Part shown: positions 62,301 to 64,000 of the stretch, piece by piece
How positions within the stretch are numbered: position 1 is the first letter of the stretch
Layout: each line of letters begins with the position of its first letter
Assembly: GCA_026225945.1 (NCBI GenBank)
Contig: JAMJFZ010002594.1
Location: forward strand, 1,512,001-1,576,000
DNA length: 64,000 nt
Source of the DNA: Cricetomys ansorgei
Taxonomy: Eukaryota; Chordata; Mammalia; Rodentia; Nesomyidae
Direction of reading: 5' to 3'
Program-made: the position numbers and the translations under genes
Notes under the pieces: generated by a model
Told to the model about the DNA's origin: nothing
Database searches by the model: none
What the model saw: the letters and a program-made list of their open reading frames with translations, nothing else

Positions 62301-63775
62301 AAACAGACGAGTAAAAACCAGGACATAGGATTCAGCTCAGCAGCAGAGCACTTGTCTACCATGCGCAAGGCCCTGGGTTCAATCCCCAGTAACACACGCA
62401 TGCATGTACACTCACGTACACACGCACACACTCACATACACACTCACATACACACTTACACACGCACACATACACATACGCACACGCACACACAGGCACG
62501 TGTACACACATACAGGCACACAGACACGTACACGCTCATGTACATGTGTGTATAAGGATCTCTCCTTGGCACTGTGAGCCCCTGTGTCTGGTTCAATTCT
62601 CCCTTTATTTCCCAGCCAGGGTTTGTCTGGCCTTGTGTCTTGGCAAGTGGTGTCCTCGGTCAGTTCTGGAAAATTCTGCCGATTCCTTACGTGGTGCTTT
62701 GCCATCTCCTGTCCCTACCTGTGCCTCTGACTGGATCTCTGTCAGGCACATCTCCCAAGCTTCTCACCTTGATCTTGGTGGCTCTCCGTCCTGCTGGTCC
62801 TGGGTACACCTCTGGGTCCGTTCAACACCCTCATTCTCTCTTCAGCGGTCTCCTTTTGGAGCCGGGGTGGAGCTCAGTGGCCGACCTGTCTGGCATGTGC
62901 CGGATCCTGGGTTTGGTCTTCAGTGCAACAAAAAATGTCTAATTTTGATCCACGGGCCTCGTGTGGGTTGGACGCATTTTTTATGTTACCTTTTCCCCAA
63001 AACGTGCTGAGCTCTGAGACTCGGCTCCTGTGGCTAGTCTCTGTGCTTTTGTCGTATTTTGTTTCTTAGACAGAGGCTCATTATGAAGCTCAGAGGGCTG
63101 GCCTCGAGCTCACTCTGTAACCCAGCTTCAGACTCACAGCAGTCCTCCTGCCTCAGCCTCCTGAACATGGAGGAGACAGGTTTGCATTGTCTTTAAATAT
63201 ATTAGGTACAGCTGGTATCTGGTACAGCTCCGCGTGTGCGTGCATATGTCTGTGCACCTGTGTGTGCGTGTATGTGTGTGCATGTGTGTGTGTGCATGTG
63301 CGTGTGCATGTGTGTGCCTCTGTGTGCACCTGTGTGTGTGTGCGTGTGTGTCTGTGTGCATGTGTGTGTGCGCGCATGTGCATGCATGTGCGTGTGTGCC
63401 TGTGCCCACAAGAGCACACGTGTCTGCCTGCAATCCCAGCACTCTGGGTGTTGAGGCAGGAGGACTGTAAGTTCAAGGGCAGGTTGGGCTACATCGTGAG
63501 ACCCACTCTCAAAGAATACTTTTTCATTATGCAAAGTAAAGATAGCTTTTCCAGGAAACACACAAAGAAGGCGAGGTGAGAGTTGGGAGCAGGTGTGGGT
63601 TCAGCACCCTGGCAGGGAGGCTGAAGCAAATGTCCCCTCTTCCCCCACAGCCGGAGCTGCTGGACCTGTACACGGTGAACCTGCACCGCATAGAGAAGGA
63701 TGTGCAGAGGTGTGACCGCAGCTACTGGTACTTCACAGCGGCCAACCTGGAGAAGCTGAGAAACATCATGTGCAG
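15804..63775 (+). CDS. Sgsm1: Sgsm1 (RUTBC2), exons 1-20; 3' end outside window
   Basis: Small G protein signaling modulator 1 is a RUN- and TBC-domain protein reported to bind Rab9A and to act as a GTPase-activating protein on Rab36, mainly in neural tissue. Twenty GT-AG exons with continuous phases give 911 codons plus two bases. They encode the N-terminus (1-35), RUN domain (about 36-190), Rab-binding/PH-like region (about 250-430), linker, TBC start (about 555-590), an acidic Ser-rich insertion (about 600-868) and the arginine-finger segment (871-911). I recognise nearly every exon from the mammalian SGSM1 sequence, which distinguishes it from SGSM2. Expected length is about 1093 residues, or 1148 with the cassette exon; the last ~180 residues lie beyond the window. 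Exons are listed individually. Confidence 0.97.
15904..15947 (+). CDS. Sgsm1: Sgsm1 coding exon 2 (residues 7-21)
   Basis: Acceptor cttgtcccgcag|AG, donor GAG|gtaggg. It encodes [15 protein letters not shown], a conserved basic helix before the RUN domain. Intron 1 is only 81 bp. Intron 2, which follows, is about 17.8 kb. Confidence 0.95.
16620..21050. other. Sgsm1 intron 2, proximal part, no recognised exon
   Basis: Mostly unique sequence; the longest open frames have no recognisable homology. At 19680-19960 a CAC/CAT-rich low-complexity stretch (caccatcacccaccccacc...) is present. Around 20335-20560 a B4-like SINE is visible (ccgtggtaaactgctcgctgtg ... ccaggttcagtgagaaactcc). Confidence 0.5.
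21053..21208 (-). mobile_element. B1 SINE, antisense
   Basis: A well-preserved B1 complement: gagacagagtttctctgctgtg, actcactctgtagaccaggctgg, gagtgctggggttaaaggcg. Confidence 0.9.
21301..21668 (+). repeat. TG microsatellite with periodic CATGCCTG interruptions
   Basis: TG runs are broken at fairly regular 20-40 bp spacing by CATGCCTG or CATGCCTGCCTG. This is a compound array in intron 2. Confidence 0.95.
22972..23098 (+). mobile_element. B1-like SINE, diverged
   Basis: Visible parts: ccaggtgtggacgtctgcgattccagcac, gaggcaggaggatcagg, gccagcctggactacat. Confidence 0.65.
23275..23388 (+). mobile_element. MIR fragment
   Basis: MIR core hallmarks: gataaggagaccgaagcccagagaggtt, then gaggtcacacagcctagaat. 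Confidence 0.6.
24210..24510 (+). repeat. CA/CATA microsatellite
   Basis: About 300 bp of CACA with regular CATACACA and CATGCACA variants, directly after a SINE-like tail at 24060-24205. Intron 2. Confidence 0.95.
25108..25140 (+). repeat. (GAAT)n tetranucleotide repeat
   Basis: Five to six GAAT/TGAA units (aatgaatgaatgaatgaatg). Confidence 0.9.
25198..25335 (-). mobile_element. MIR fragment, antisense
   Basis: Contains the MIR complement ctcagtttcctcatctgtaaaatgg with a flanking gaatgaagttgtg-type arm. Confidence 0.75.
26443..26632 (-). mobile_element. URR1-type hAT relic, antisense
   Basis: ggaggtcgcaactcctttggggg and tttcacaagggtcccctaagaccatctg identify the family; the copy ends agggtctcagcgtcagg. 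Confidence 0.8.
27148..27165 (-). promoter_or_regulatory. Candidate CTCF site, reverse
   Basis: The minus strand reads CTCCACAGGGGGCGCTCA, a good CTCF core. It lies in Sgsm1 intron 2 and is oriented towards the forward motifs at 11.0 and 15.6 kb. Confidence 0.5.
27280..27535 (-). mobile_element. Two antisense B1-type SINEs in tandem
   Basis: First copy 27280-27390 (gagacagggtctctgttcc ... gggtgctggaattcc); second 27410-27530 (ttaaactagtctctctaaatagc ... gagtgctgggattaaaggc). Both are diverged. Confidence 0.65.
27955..28050 (+). mobile_element. MIR fragment
   Basis: Contains agttcgaatcccggctgtgctc and gtgactcttgggaaagta, typical of MIR. Confidence 0.6.
28785..29012 (+). mobile_element. B4-like (ID-B1 composite) SINE
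   Basis: The ID head is ggttggggatggagctcagtcgg. It joins a B1-like body (ggagtggtgattcaggcctgtaatcc; gaggccagcctgggctacatgagac) ending in an A-rich tail. Confidence 0.75.
29430..30230. other. Intron 2 stretch with a long but unrecognised open frame
   Basis: A 240-codon plus-strand frame (29500-30222) is open here. The translation shows no motif I know, the frame lacks exon-like borders I would trust, and the local 'ggcctctg...agctccctggacctc' direct repeats around 29960-30020 suggest low complexity. I treat it as non-coding. Confidence 0.4.
30497..30792 (-). mobile_element. MLT1-like MaLR LTR, antisense, ancient
   Basis: It reads tgggctactgtaacaaaatgccacaggcagagtgacttacaa at one end and tttcaaatgcactcatattctg near the other, the complement of the mammalian MLT1/MaLR LTR pattern. 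It is old and diverged and contains no coding sequence. Confidence 0.6.
31795..31975 (-). mobile_element. Rodent SINE-like repeat, antisense
   Basis: Pattern tttatttatttattt ... gcatgcagaggccagaggacaacgt ... gggatcgaactcagatggtcaggc ... tttacccactcagcc. The last part is a tRNA-like head in reverse. Family not certain. Confidence 0.5.
32330..32640 (+). repeat. TG/CG microsatellite (GTGTGC-rich)
   Basis: About 310 bp of alternating purine-pyrimidine sequence with many TGCGTG units and four spaced 'tatgggtgtg' interruptions. CpG-containing alternating runs favour Z-DNA. Confidence 0.95.
33729..33804 (+). CDS. Sgsm1: Sgsm1 coding exon 3 (residues 22-46)
   Basis: Acceptor gcgccctgcag|GTG, donor TGTG|gtgagt. 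It encodes [20 protein letters not shown] and IISFC, the first helix of the RUN domain. It ends in phase 1. Confidence 0.96.
34165..34372 (+). mobile_element. B4-like (ID-B1 composite) SINE
   Basis: Head gggtgcagctcagttggtggcg; body ccaggcatggcgcacacgcccatcacc; end gccagcctgggctacagaagaccctg. Confidence 0.65.
34556..34818 (-). mobile_element. MTD-type MaLR LTR fragment, antisense
   Basis: Complement of the LTR described at 11192: gcagatgcagaggccatggagg, tttcttatagaacccaggaccacc, ttctcaattgaggttcccttc, gtgtcaagttgacatgaaatctaga. It abuts a URR1 element. Confidence 0.8.
34819..35039 (+). mobile_element. URR1-type hAT DNA transposon relic
   Basis: Both terminal inverted repeats are legible: CAGTGGTTCTCA at the left and TGAGAACCGCTG at the right, enclosing cagatggtcttaggcgaccc. 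It is about 220 bp and the best preserved of the four copies. Confidence 0.9.
35052..35757 (+). repeat. GAT/GGT triplet array (~700 bp) with higher-order duplication
   Basis: An uninterrupted mixture of GAT and GGT triplets in register, with a GGT run at the right end. The minus strand reads as poly-His in one frame, which is an artefact of the repeat. One order of GAT/GGT triplets, about 40 triplets long, occurs twice, roughly 200 bp apart. Intron 3. Confidence 0.97.
35900..36062 (+). mobile_element. MIR fragment
   Basis: cattcataaagagctctgtgtgcagctctaag and cattggggaaactgaggcgg, then cagtcacgcagcaggctgaca. It is 145 bp upstream of exon 4. Confidence 0.65.
36206..36368 (+). CDS. Sgsm1: Sgsm1 coding exon 4 (residues 47-100)
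   Basis: Acceptor gtgtccccacag|CG, donor GCAC|gtgagt. It encodes [20 protein letters not shown] and continues through [20 protein letters not shown], core helices of the RUN domain. It ends with two bases of the next codon (Thr101). Confidence 0.97.
37734..37886 (+). CDS. Sgsm1: Sgsm1 coding exon 5 (residues 101-151)
   Basis: Acceptor ccgatctcaaag|GC, donor AGCAG|gtgaga. It encodes [20 protein letters not shown] and [20 protein letters not shown], the central RUN helices. Ends in phase 2. Confidence 0.97.
37911..37928 (-). promoter_or_regulatory. Candidate CTCF site, reverse
   Basis: The minus strand reads GGCCAGCAGGTGGCGGCA, a strong CTCF core. It is 25 bp past the exon 5 donor. Confidence 0.55.
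38058..38178 (-). mobile_element. B2-type SINE fragment, antisense
   Basis: gctgggaatcgaacccgggtactctaagagcag followed by cactgcagggccatccctccagccc is the complement of the B2 tRNA-like head. Confidence 0.75.
38431..38446 (-). promoter_or_regulatory. Candidate CTCF site, reverse
   Basis: The minus strand reads GACCAGCAGAGGGCAC, a good CTCF core, 34 bp upstream of exon 6. Confidence 0.5.
38480..38547 (+). CDS. Sgsm1: Sgsm1 coding exon 6 (residues 152-174)
   Basis: Acceptor ttcctcccacag|T, donor TTGG|gtaagt. It encodes [20 protein letters not shown] and SLL, within the RUN domain. Ends in phase 1. Confidence 0.97.
38750..38895 (+). CDS. Sgsm1: Sgsm1 coding exon 7 (residues 175-223)
   Basis: Acceptor gtgctccacag|TG, donor CTCTGT|gtgaga. 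It encodes [20 protein letters not shown] and [20 protein letters not shown], the end of the RUN domain and the start of the linker. Ends in phase 0. Confidence 0.97.
38980..39111 (+). CDS. Sgsm1: Sgsm1 coding exon 8 (residues 224-267)
   Basis: Acceptor gaccctaccag|ATC, donor CAGCCG|gtgagt. It encodes [20 protein letters not shown] and [20 protein letters not shown], a Ser-rich basic linker leading into the Rab-binding region. Phase 0 at both ends. Confidence 0.97.
39236..39352 (-). mobile_element. B1 SINE, antisense
   Basis: agacagggtttctctgctgtgg, ctggcctggaactcacagagatcc, gagtgctgggattaaaagcatg. Confidence 0.9.
39385..40135 (+). repeat. (ATCC)n tetranucleotide array (~750 bp)
   Basis: Continuous CCATCCATCCACCCA units with irregular CACC, CATCATCC and CACACATCC variants. 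It is intronic, 270 bp after exon 8. The open frames through it (Ser-Ile-His-Pro) are repeat artefacts. Confidence 0.97.
40140..41955. other. Sgsm1 intron 8, remainder
   Basis: No exon-like frame with family similarity. An ID-type SINE head is visible at about 40825-40900 (gctgaggactgggatgtagtcc ... gcttagcatgcccaagg). The rest appears unique. Confidence 0.5.
41958..42082 (+). CDS. Sgsm1: Sgsm1 coding exon 9 (residues 268-308)
   Basis: Acceptor ctctctctgcag|AGG, donor AAGAG|gtaaga. It encodes [20 protein letters not shown], then [20 protein letters not shown]. This is the first strand set of the PH-like Rab-binding region. Ends in phase 2. Confidence 0.97.
42333..42525 (+). mobile_element. 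B2/B3-type SINE
   Basis: gccagtgagctggctcagggggcagagcacctgctgccaagcctgac followed by a CA-containing tail and cacaaaacaaacatgcaattt. Confidence 0.75.
43400..43530 (+). mobile_element. MIR fragment
   Basis: attaaacgctacaatggggatcttatta and ttacagatggggaaactgagcctcaaag are MIR core features. Confidence 0.7.
44133..44200 (+). CDS. Sgsm1: Sgsm1 coding exon 10 (residues 309-331)
   Basis: Acceptor acttcccctgcag|T, donor CAAG|gtgggg. It encodes [20 protein letters not shown] and HQQ, in the PH-like region. Ends in phase 1. Confidence 0.97.
44362..44468 (+). mobile_element. MIR fragment
   Basis: gactcgaacccgtatctttgtgactcc preceded by agtcgcacagagcgatgg is the tRNA-like 3' portion of a MIR. The tRNA-like B box here is SINE-derived, so no tRNA gene is called. 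Confidence 0.6.
44848..45011 (+). CDS. Sgsm1: Sgsm1 coding exon 11 (residues 332-386)
   Basis: Acceptor gtctggtggtgacag|TG, donor GGAAAG|gtgagg. It encodes [20 protein letters not shown] and [20 protein letters not shown]. These are the final strands and helix of the PH-like Rab9-binding module. Ends in phase 0. Confidence 0.97.
45180..45312 (+). CDS. Sgsm1: Sgsm1 coding exon 12 (residues 387-430)
   Basis: Acceptor cacatttctgcag|GGG, donor TTCG|gtaagt. It encodes [20 protein letters not shown], an acidic stretch [10 protein letters not shown], and [14 protein letters not shown]. It ends in phase 1, so it can splice to exon 13 or to the cassette exon without a frame change. Confidence 0.97.
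46205..46295 (+). repeat. Compound CA/TA microsatellite
   Basis: acacacagacatacatac, then an AT run (atatatatatatat), then cgtgcac/acacacgt units. Flanked by B1-like fragments at 46010-46175 and 46305-46420. Confidence 0.85.
46714..46878 (+). CDS. Sgsm1: Sgsm1 cassette exon 12b (optional, 55 residues)
   Basis: 165 bp between acceptor ttttctgtctcaag|TT and donor CCCA|gtaatg. Joined to exon 12 it makes [20 protein letters not shown] and ends VKEQPPM, then PQDL in exon 13. This corresponds to the 55-residue insert I recall in the long human SGSM1 isoform (1148 against 1093 residues). Phase 1 at both ends keeps the frame whether it is included or skipped. The weak donor (gtaatg) fits optional inclusion. 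The segment sits between the PH-like region and the TBC domain; its role is unknown. Confidence 0.85.
46945..48180. other. Intron before exon 13, no recognised exon
   Basis: Mostly unique sequence. A B3-like SINE fragment lies around 47487-47580 (ggccggcaagagggctggtgggtgaagg...). No conserved open frame recognised. Confidence 0.45.
48187..48325 (+). CDS. Sgsm1: Sgsm1 coding exon 13 (residues 431-476)
   Basis: Acceptor acccgccacag|TG, donor GAGAG|gtaggc. It encodes [20 protein letters not shown] and a Ser/Cys-rich segment ([12 protein letters not shown]). Likely a flexible, phosphorylatable linker. Ends in phase 2. Confidence 0.97.
48330..49860. other. Intron 13, no recognised exon
   Basis: Unique sequence with a diverged B1-like SINE at about 49225-49330 (gccgaagcaggaggactgtgg ... 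ccagcctgggctatactgtgagagcctgtctcaaaaa). Confidence 0.5.
49862..50004 (+). repeat. Long polypyrimidine (CCT/CTT) tract
   Basis: About 140 bp of nearly pure C/T directly precedes the exon 14 acceptor at 50007. It doubles as an exceptionally long polypyrimidine tract and may form triplex DNA. Confidence 0.95.
50008..50072 (+). CDS. Sgsm1: Sgsm1 coding exon 14 (residues 477-498)
   Basis: Acceptor ctctctcctgcag|GG, donor TATGGAT|gtgagt. It encodes [20 protein letters not shown] and YG. Ends in phase 1. Confidence 0.97.
50567..50712 (+). CDS. Sgsm1: Sgsm1 coding exon 15 (residues 499-547)
   Basis: Acceptor cctttctggccag|GG, donor AGCACG|gtgagc. It encodes [40 protein letters not shown] and EQYTQDST, the lead-in to the TBC domain. 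Ends in phase 0. Confidence 0.97.
51093..51450 (-). mobile_element. MaLR-type LTR, antisense, diverged
   Basis: ctttccactgctgtcataaaatatgcc ... tttagctcacagctcc ... cccaggtgattttagattctgttg. The pattern is the complement of MT/ORR1-like rodent MaLR LTRs. Exact subfamily uncertain. Confidence 0.55.
51535..51692 (+). mobile_element. B1 SINE
   Basis: A good B1: ggtggcgcacgcctttaatcccagcactc, gcggatctctgtgagtttgagaccagcctgg, and a (CAAA)n tail. Confidence 0.92.
51945..52032 (+). repeat. 42-44 bp direct duplication
   Basis: tgtgttggggacgtgcaaaggccacggcgtgca occurs at about 51956-51988 and again at 51992-52024. The pair lies within a rodent interspersed repeat in intron 15. Confidence 0.85.
53148..53378 (+). 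mobile_element. B2/B3-type SINE
   Basis: gggctggagagagatggctcagtgg, gttcaggtcccagcacccacat, and an A-rich tail near 53360. Confidence 0.88.
53461..53490 (+). repeat. Poly-G tract
   Basis: About 20 consecutive G residues flanked by GGGGTGGG and GACGGGGGAGGG. Intron 15. Confidence 0.95.
53868..54072 (+). mobile_element. B2 SINE
   Basis: gggctggagagatggctcagtgg, ctcttccagaggacctgggttcaagtcccagcacccac, and an A-rich tail (aaaataaaaacag). Confidence 0.93.
55199..55327 (+). CDS. Sgsm1: Sgsm1 coding exon 16 (residues 548-590, TBC start)
   Basis: Acceptor ttctccccgacag|ACT, donor AAGGAG|gttagt. It encodes [20 protein letters not shown] followed by [20 protein letters not shown]. This carries the TBC motif in which a Gly-x-Gln-Pro-Glu-Ile-Arg turn is followed by VWPFLLG. 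Phase 0 at both ends. Confidence 0.97.
55658..55832 (+). repeat. GACCCC/CATGC minisatellite
   Basis: Units such as gaccccatgctgacccccatgccgacccccatagt recur about five times with 11-12 bp subunits (ctgacccccatg). Intron 16. Confidence 0.9.
55926..57112 (+). repeat. TG-based array with higher-order units (~1.2 kb)
   Basis: TG runs are punctuated by 'catgtattcacactgg', 'tgcctactaggg' and 'gcgcgccctgggg' spacers. In the right part a unit of about 141 bp, starting at cacttgggtg, occurs three times (56701, 56841, 56983). In the left part a unit of about 172 bp bearing tgcctactagg occurs twice (56050, 56222). Long open frames here are repeat artefacts. Confidence 0.95.
57961..58143 (+). CDS. Sgsm1: Sgsm1 coding exon 17 (residues 591-651)
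   Basis: Acceptor gcgtgtgccgtcag|GTG, donor GAG|gtaagg. It encodes [20 protein letters not shown], then [20 protein letters not shown] and a [14 protein letters not shown] segment. It begins the long insertion inside the TBC domain. Phase 0 at both ends. Confidence 0.97.
58806..58874 (+). CDS. Sgsm1: Sgsm1 coding exon 18 (residues 652-674)
   Basis: Acceptor tgccttttcag|TCC, donor ACACAG|gtgact. It encodes [20 protein letters not shown] and STQ. Very Ser-rich. At 69 bp with phase 0 at both ends it could be skipped without a frame change. Confidence 0.97.
58895..59222 (+). repeat. GC-rich minisatellite (CACAAGCCCCGCCCCACTCAT units)
   Basis: About 35-bp units built from 'cacacgagccccgccccactcatgccccgccc' recur roughly nine times. 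It starts about 20 bp after the exon 18 donor and carries many CCCCGCCC (Sp/KLF-type) boxes. Confidence 0.93.
59663..59870 (+). mobile_element. B2-type SINE
   Basis: ggagccactgctcaatggttaagagc, cttgcagaggacccgggttcagttcccagcacc, and the tail acacaataaaaaataaaa. Confidence 0.88.
59927..60165 (+). repeat. TG microsatellite
   Basis: TG/TATG/TGCG runs of about 200 bp ending in cacgcacacaca. Intron 18. Confidence 0.95.
60601..61188 (+). CDS. Sgsm1: Sgsm1 coding exon 19 (residues 675-870)
   Basis: 588 bp, the largest coding exon. Acceptor ccttccctcag|GTA, donor TACTCC|gtaagt. It encodes a strongly acidic, Ser-rich, low-complexity region starting [15 protein letters not shown], with repeated short acidic clusters ([50 protein letters not shown]) and ending SSSGVTYS. 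This insertion separates the first TBC segment (exon 16) from the arginine-finger segment (exon 20). Many sites look like casein-kinase targets, which is inference. Phase 0 at both ends. Confidence 0.97.
61195..62150. other. Intron 19, proximal part
   Basis: Unique sequence. The frame runs open past the exon 19 donor to 61404, but the splice signal and family comparison end the exon at 61188. No other exon recognised. Confidence 0.5.
62160..62300 (+). mobile_element. B1 SINE
   Basis: ggtgctgtggtgcacaactttaatcccagcacttgag, gtgagtttgaggtcagcctggtctacatagtgag, and an A-rich end. Confidence 0.88.
62322..62396 (+). mobile_element. ID SINE
   Basis: gattcagctcagcagcagagcacttgtctaccatgcgcaaggccctgggttcaatccccagtaac is the tRNA-Ala-like ID core. 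A CA repeat follows directly as tail. Confidence 0.85.
62397..62550 (+). repeat. CA microsatellite
   Basis: cacacgcatgcatg and (CACA/CTCACATA)n following the ID element. Confidence 0.93.
63055..63172 (-). mobile_element. B1-like SINE, antisense
   Basis: tttcttagacagaggctcatta, ctggcctcgagctcactctgtaaccc, ctcctgcctcagcctcctg. Confidence 0.75.
63228..63420 (+). repeat. TG/TGCA microsatellite
   Basis: TGTGCATGTG and TGTGCGTG repeats, followed by a short B1-like fragment (63420-63515, ctgcaatcccagcactctggg). Confidence 0.93.
63651..63775 (+). CDS. Sgsm1: Sgsm1 coding exon 20 (residues 871-911, arginine finger)
   Basis: Acceptor cttcccccacag|CCG, donor TGCAG|gtggca. It encodes [20 protein letters not shown] and then [20 protein letters not shown]. 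The IEKDVQR segment (residues 884-890) is the TBC IxxDxxR motif and Arg890 is the predicted catalytic arginine finger. The exon ends with two bases of the next codon; the following exon, expected to carry the YxQ motif, is outside the window. Confidence 0.97.
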
Positions 63776-63784
63776 GTGGCATAG

Positions 63785-63995
63785 CGAGGGGGTGGTGCTG
63801 GGGGAGGGGCAGGCTCAGGAGGGGGGACAGGCTGGGAGGGGAGCAGGCTGGGGAGGGAAGGGGCAGGCTGAGGAGGGGGAGGGGCAGGTTAGGGAGTGGG
63901 AGGGGCAATGCAGTGGATGGGGAAGAGGAGATTGTGGGAAGAGGAACGGGTGGACGGGTGATGGATGGGTAGGACATAGGGAAGGGAAGGTGGGC
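63785..63995 (+). repeat. G-rich minisatellite (GAGGGGCAGGCTG-type)
   Basis: Degenerate units such as ggaggggcaggctgaggaggg and ggggagcaggctggggaggg fill the intron right after exon 20 to the window edge. Confidence 0.85.
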
Positions 63996-64000
63996 TGATA

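Overview
This is mammalian genomic DNA from a muroid rodent. It has long introns with GT-AG boundaries, B1, B2, B4-like and ID SINEs, URR1 hAT relics, MTD-type MaLR LTRs, MIR fragments and many microsatellites. It holds the 5' parts of two divergently transcribed protein-coding genes: Piwil3 on the minus strand at the left edge, and Sgsm1 on the plus strand from 15.8 kb to beyond the right edge. This is the order I recall for PIWIL3 and SGSM1 on human chromosome 22. Mouse and rat are generally reported to lack an intact Piwil3, while golden hamster has one that works in oocytes. An apparently open Piwil3 beside muroid SINEs therefore points to a non-murine muroid, most likely a cricetid such as a hamster, vole or deer mouse.

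Region 1-7.7 kb (minus strand): five coding exons of Piwil3 (7713-7600, 5835-4899, 2619-2521, 1713-1502, 428-307). All boundaries are GT/AG and all codon phases agree, giving 494 codons plus two bases before the window ends. The large second exon contains a 42-bp minisatellite of 13 almost identical copies. Read in the Piwil3 frame it encodes a Pro/Gln/Gly/Ala/Arg/Trp-rich 14-residue repeat. The piRNA-binding protein would thus carry an N-terminal tail of about 380 residues, mostly low-complexity, ahead of the conserved Argonaute N region. This is the most unusual object in the window.

Region 7.7-15.6 kb: intergenic DNA. It has a URR1 element, a nearly full-length non-coding MaLR retrotransposon (LTR-internal-LTR, 11192-13193) and a strong CTCF-type motif near 11.04 kb. 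A GC-rich CpG-island promoter follows at 15.64-16.06 kb and begins with a second CTCF-type motif.

Region 15.8-64 kb (plus strand): Sgsm1 (RUTBC2), 20 constitutive coding exons plus one conserved 165-bp cassette exon, giving 911 codons plus two bases of an expected ~1093-residue protein. Exons 1-7 encode the N-terminus and RUN domain, exons 8-12 the Rab-binding/PH-like region, exons 13-15 a linker, and exon 16 the start of the TBC domain. Exons 17-19 encode a long acidic, Ser-rich insertion inside the TBC domain. Exon 20 holds the IxxDxxR arginine-finger motif. The rest of the TBC domain, including the YxQ glutamine finger, lies beyond the window.

The introns carry very large simple and higher-order tandem repeats: a GAT/GGT triplet array at 35.05-35.76 kb, an ATCC array at 39.39-40.14 kb, a ~1.2-kb TG-based array at 55.93-57.11 kb, and GC-rich minisatellites. 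The two genes are not known to act together; they are simply neighbours. I saw no classical RNA genes, CRISPR arrays or prokaryotic features.
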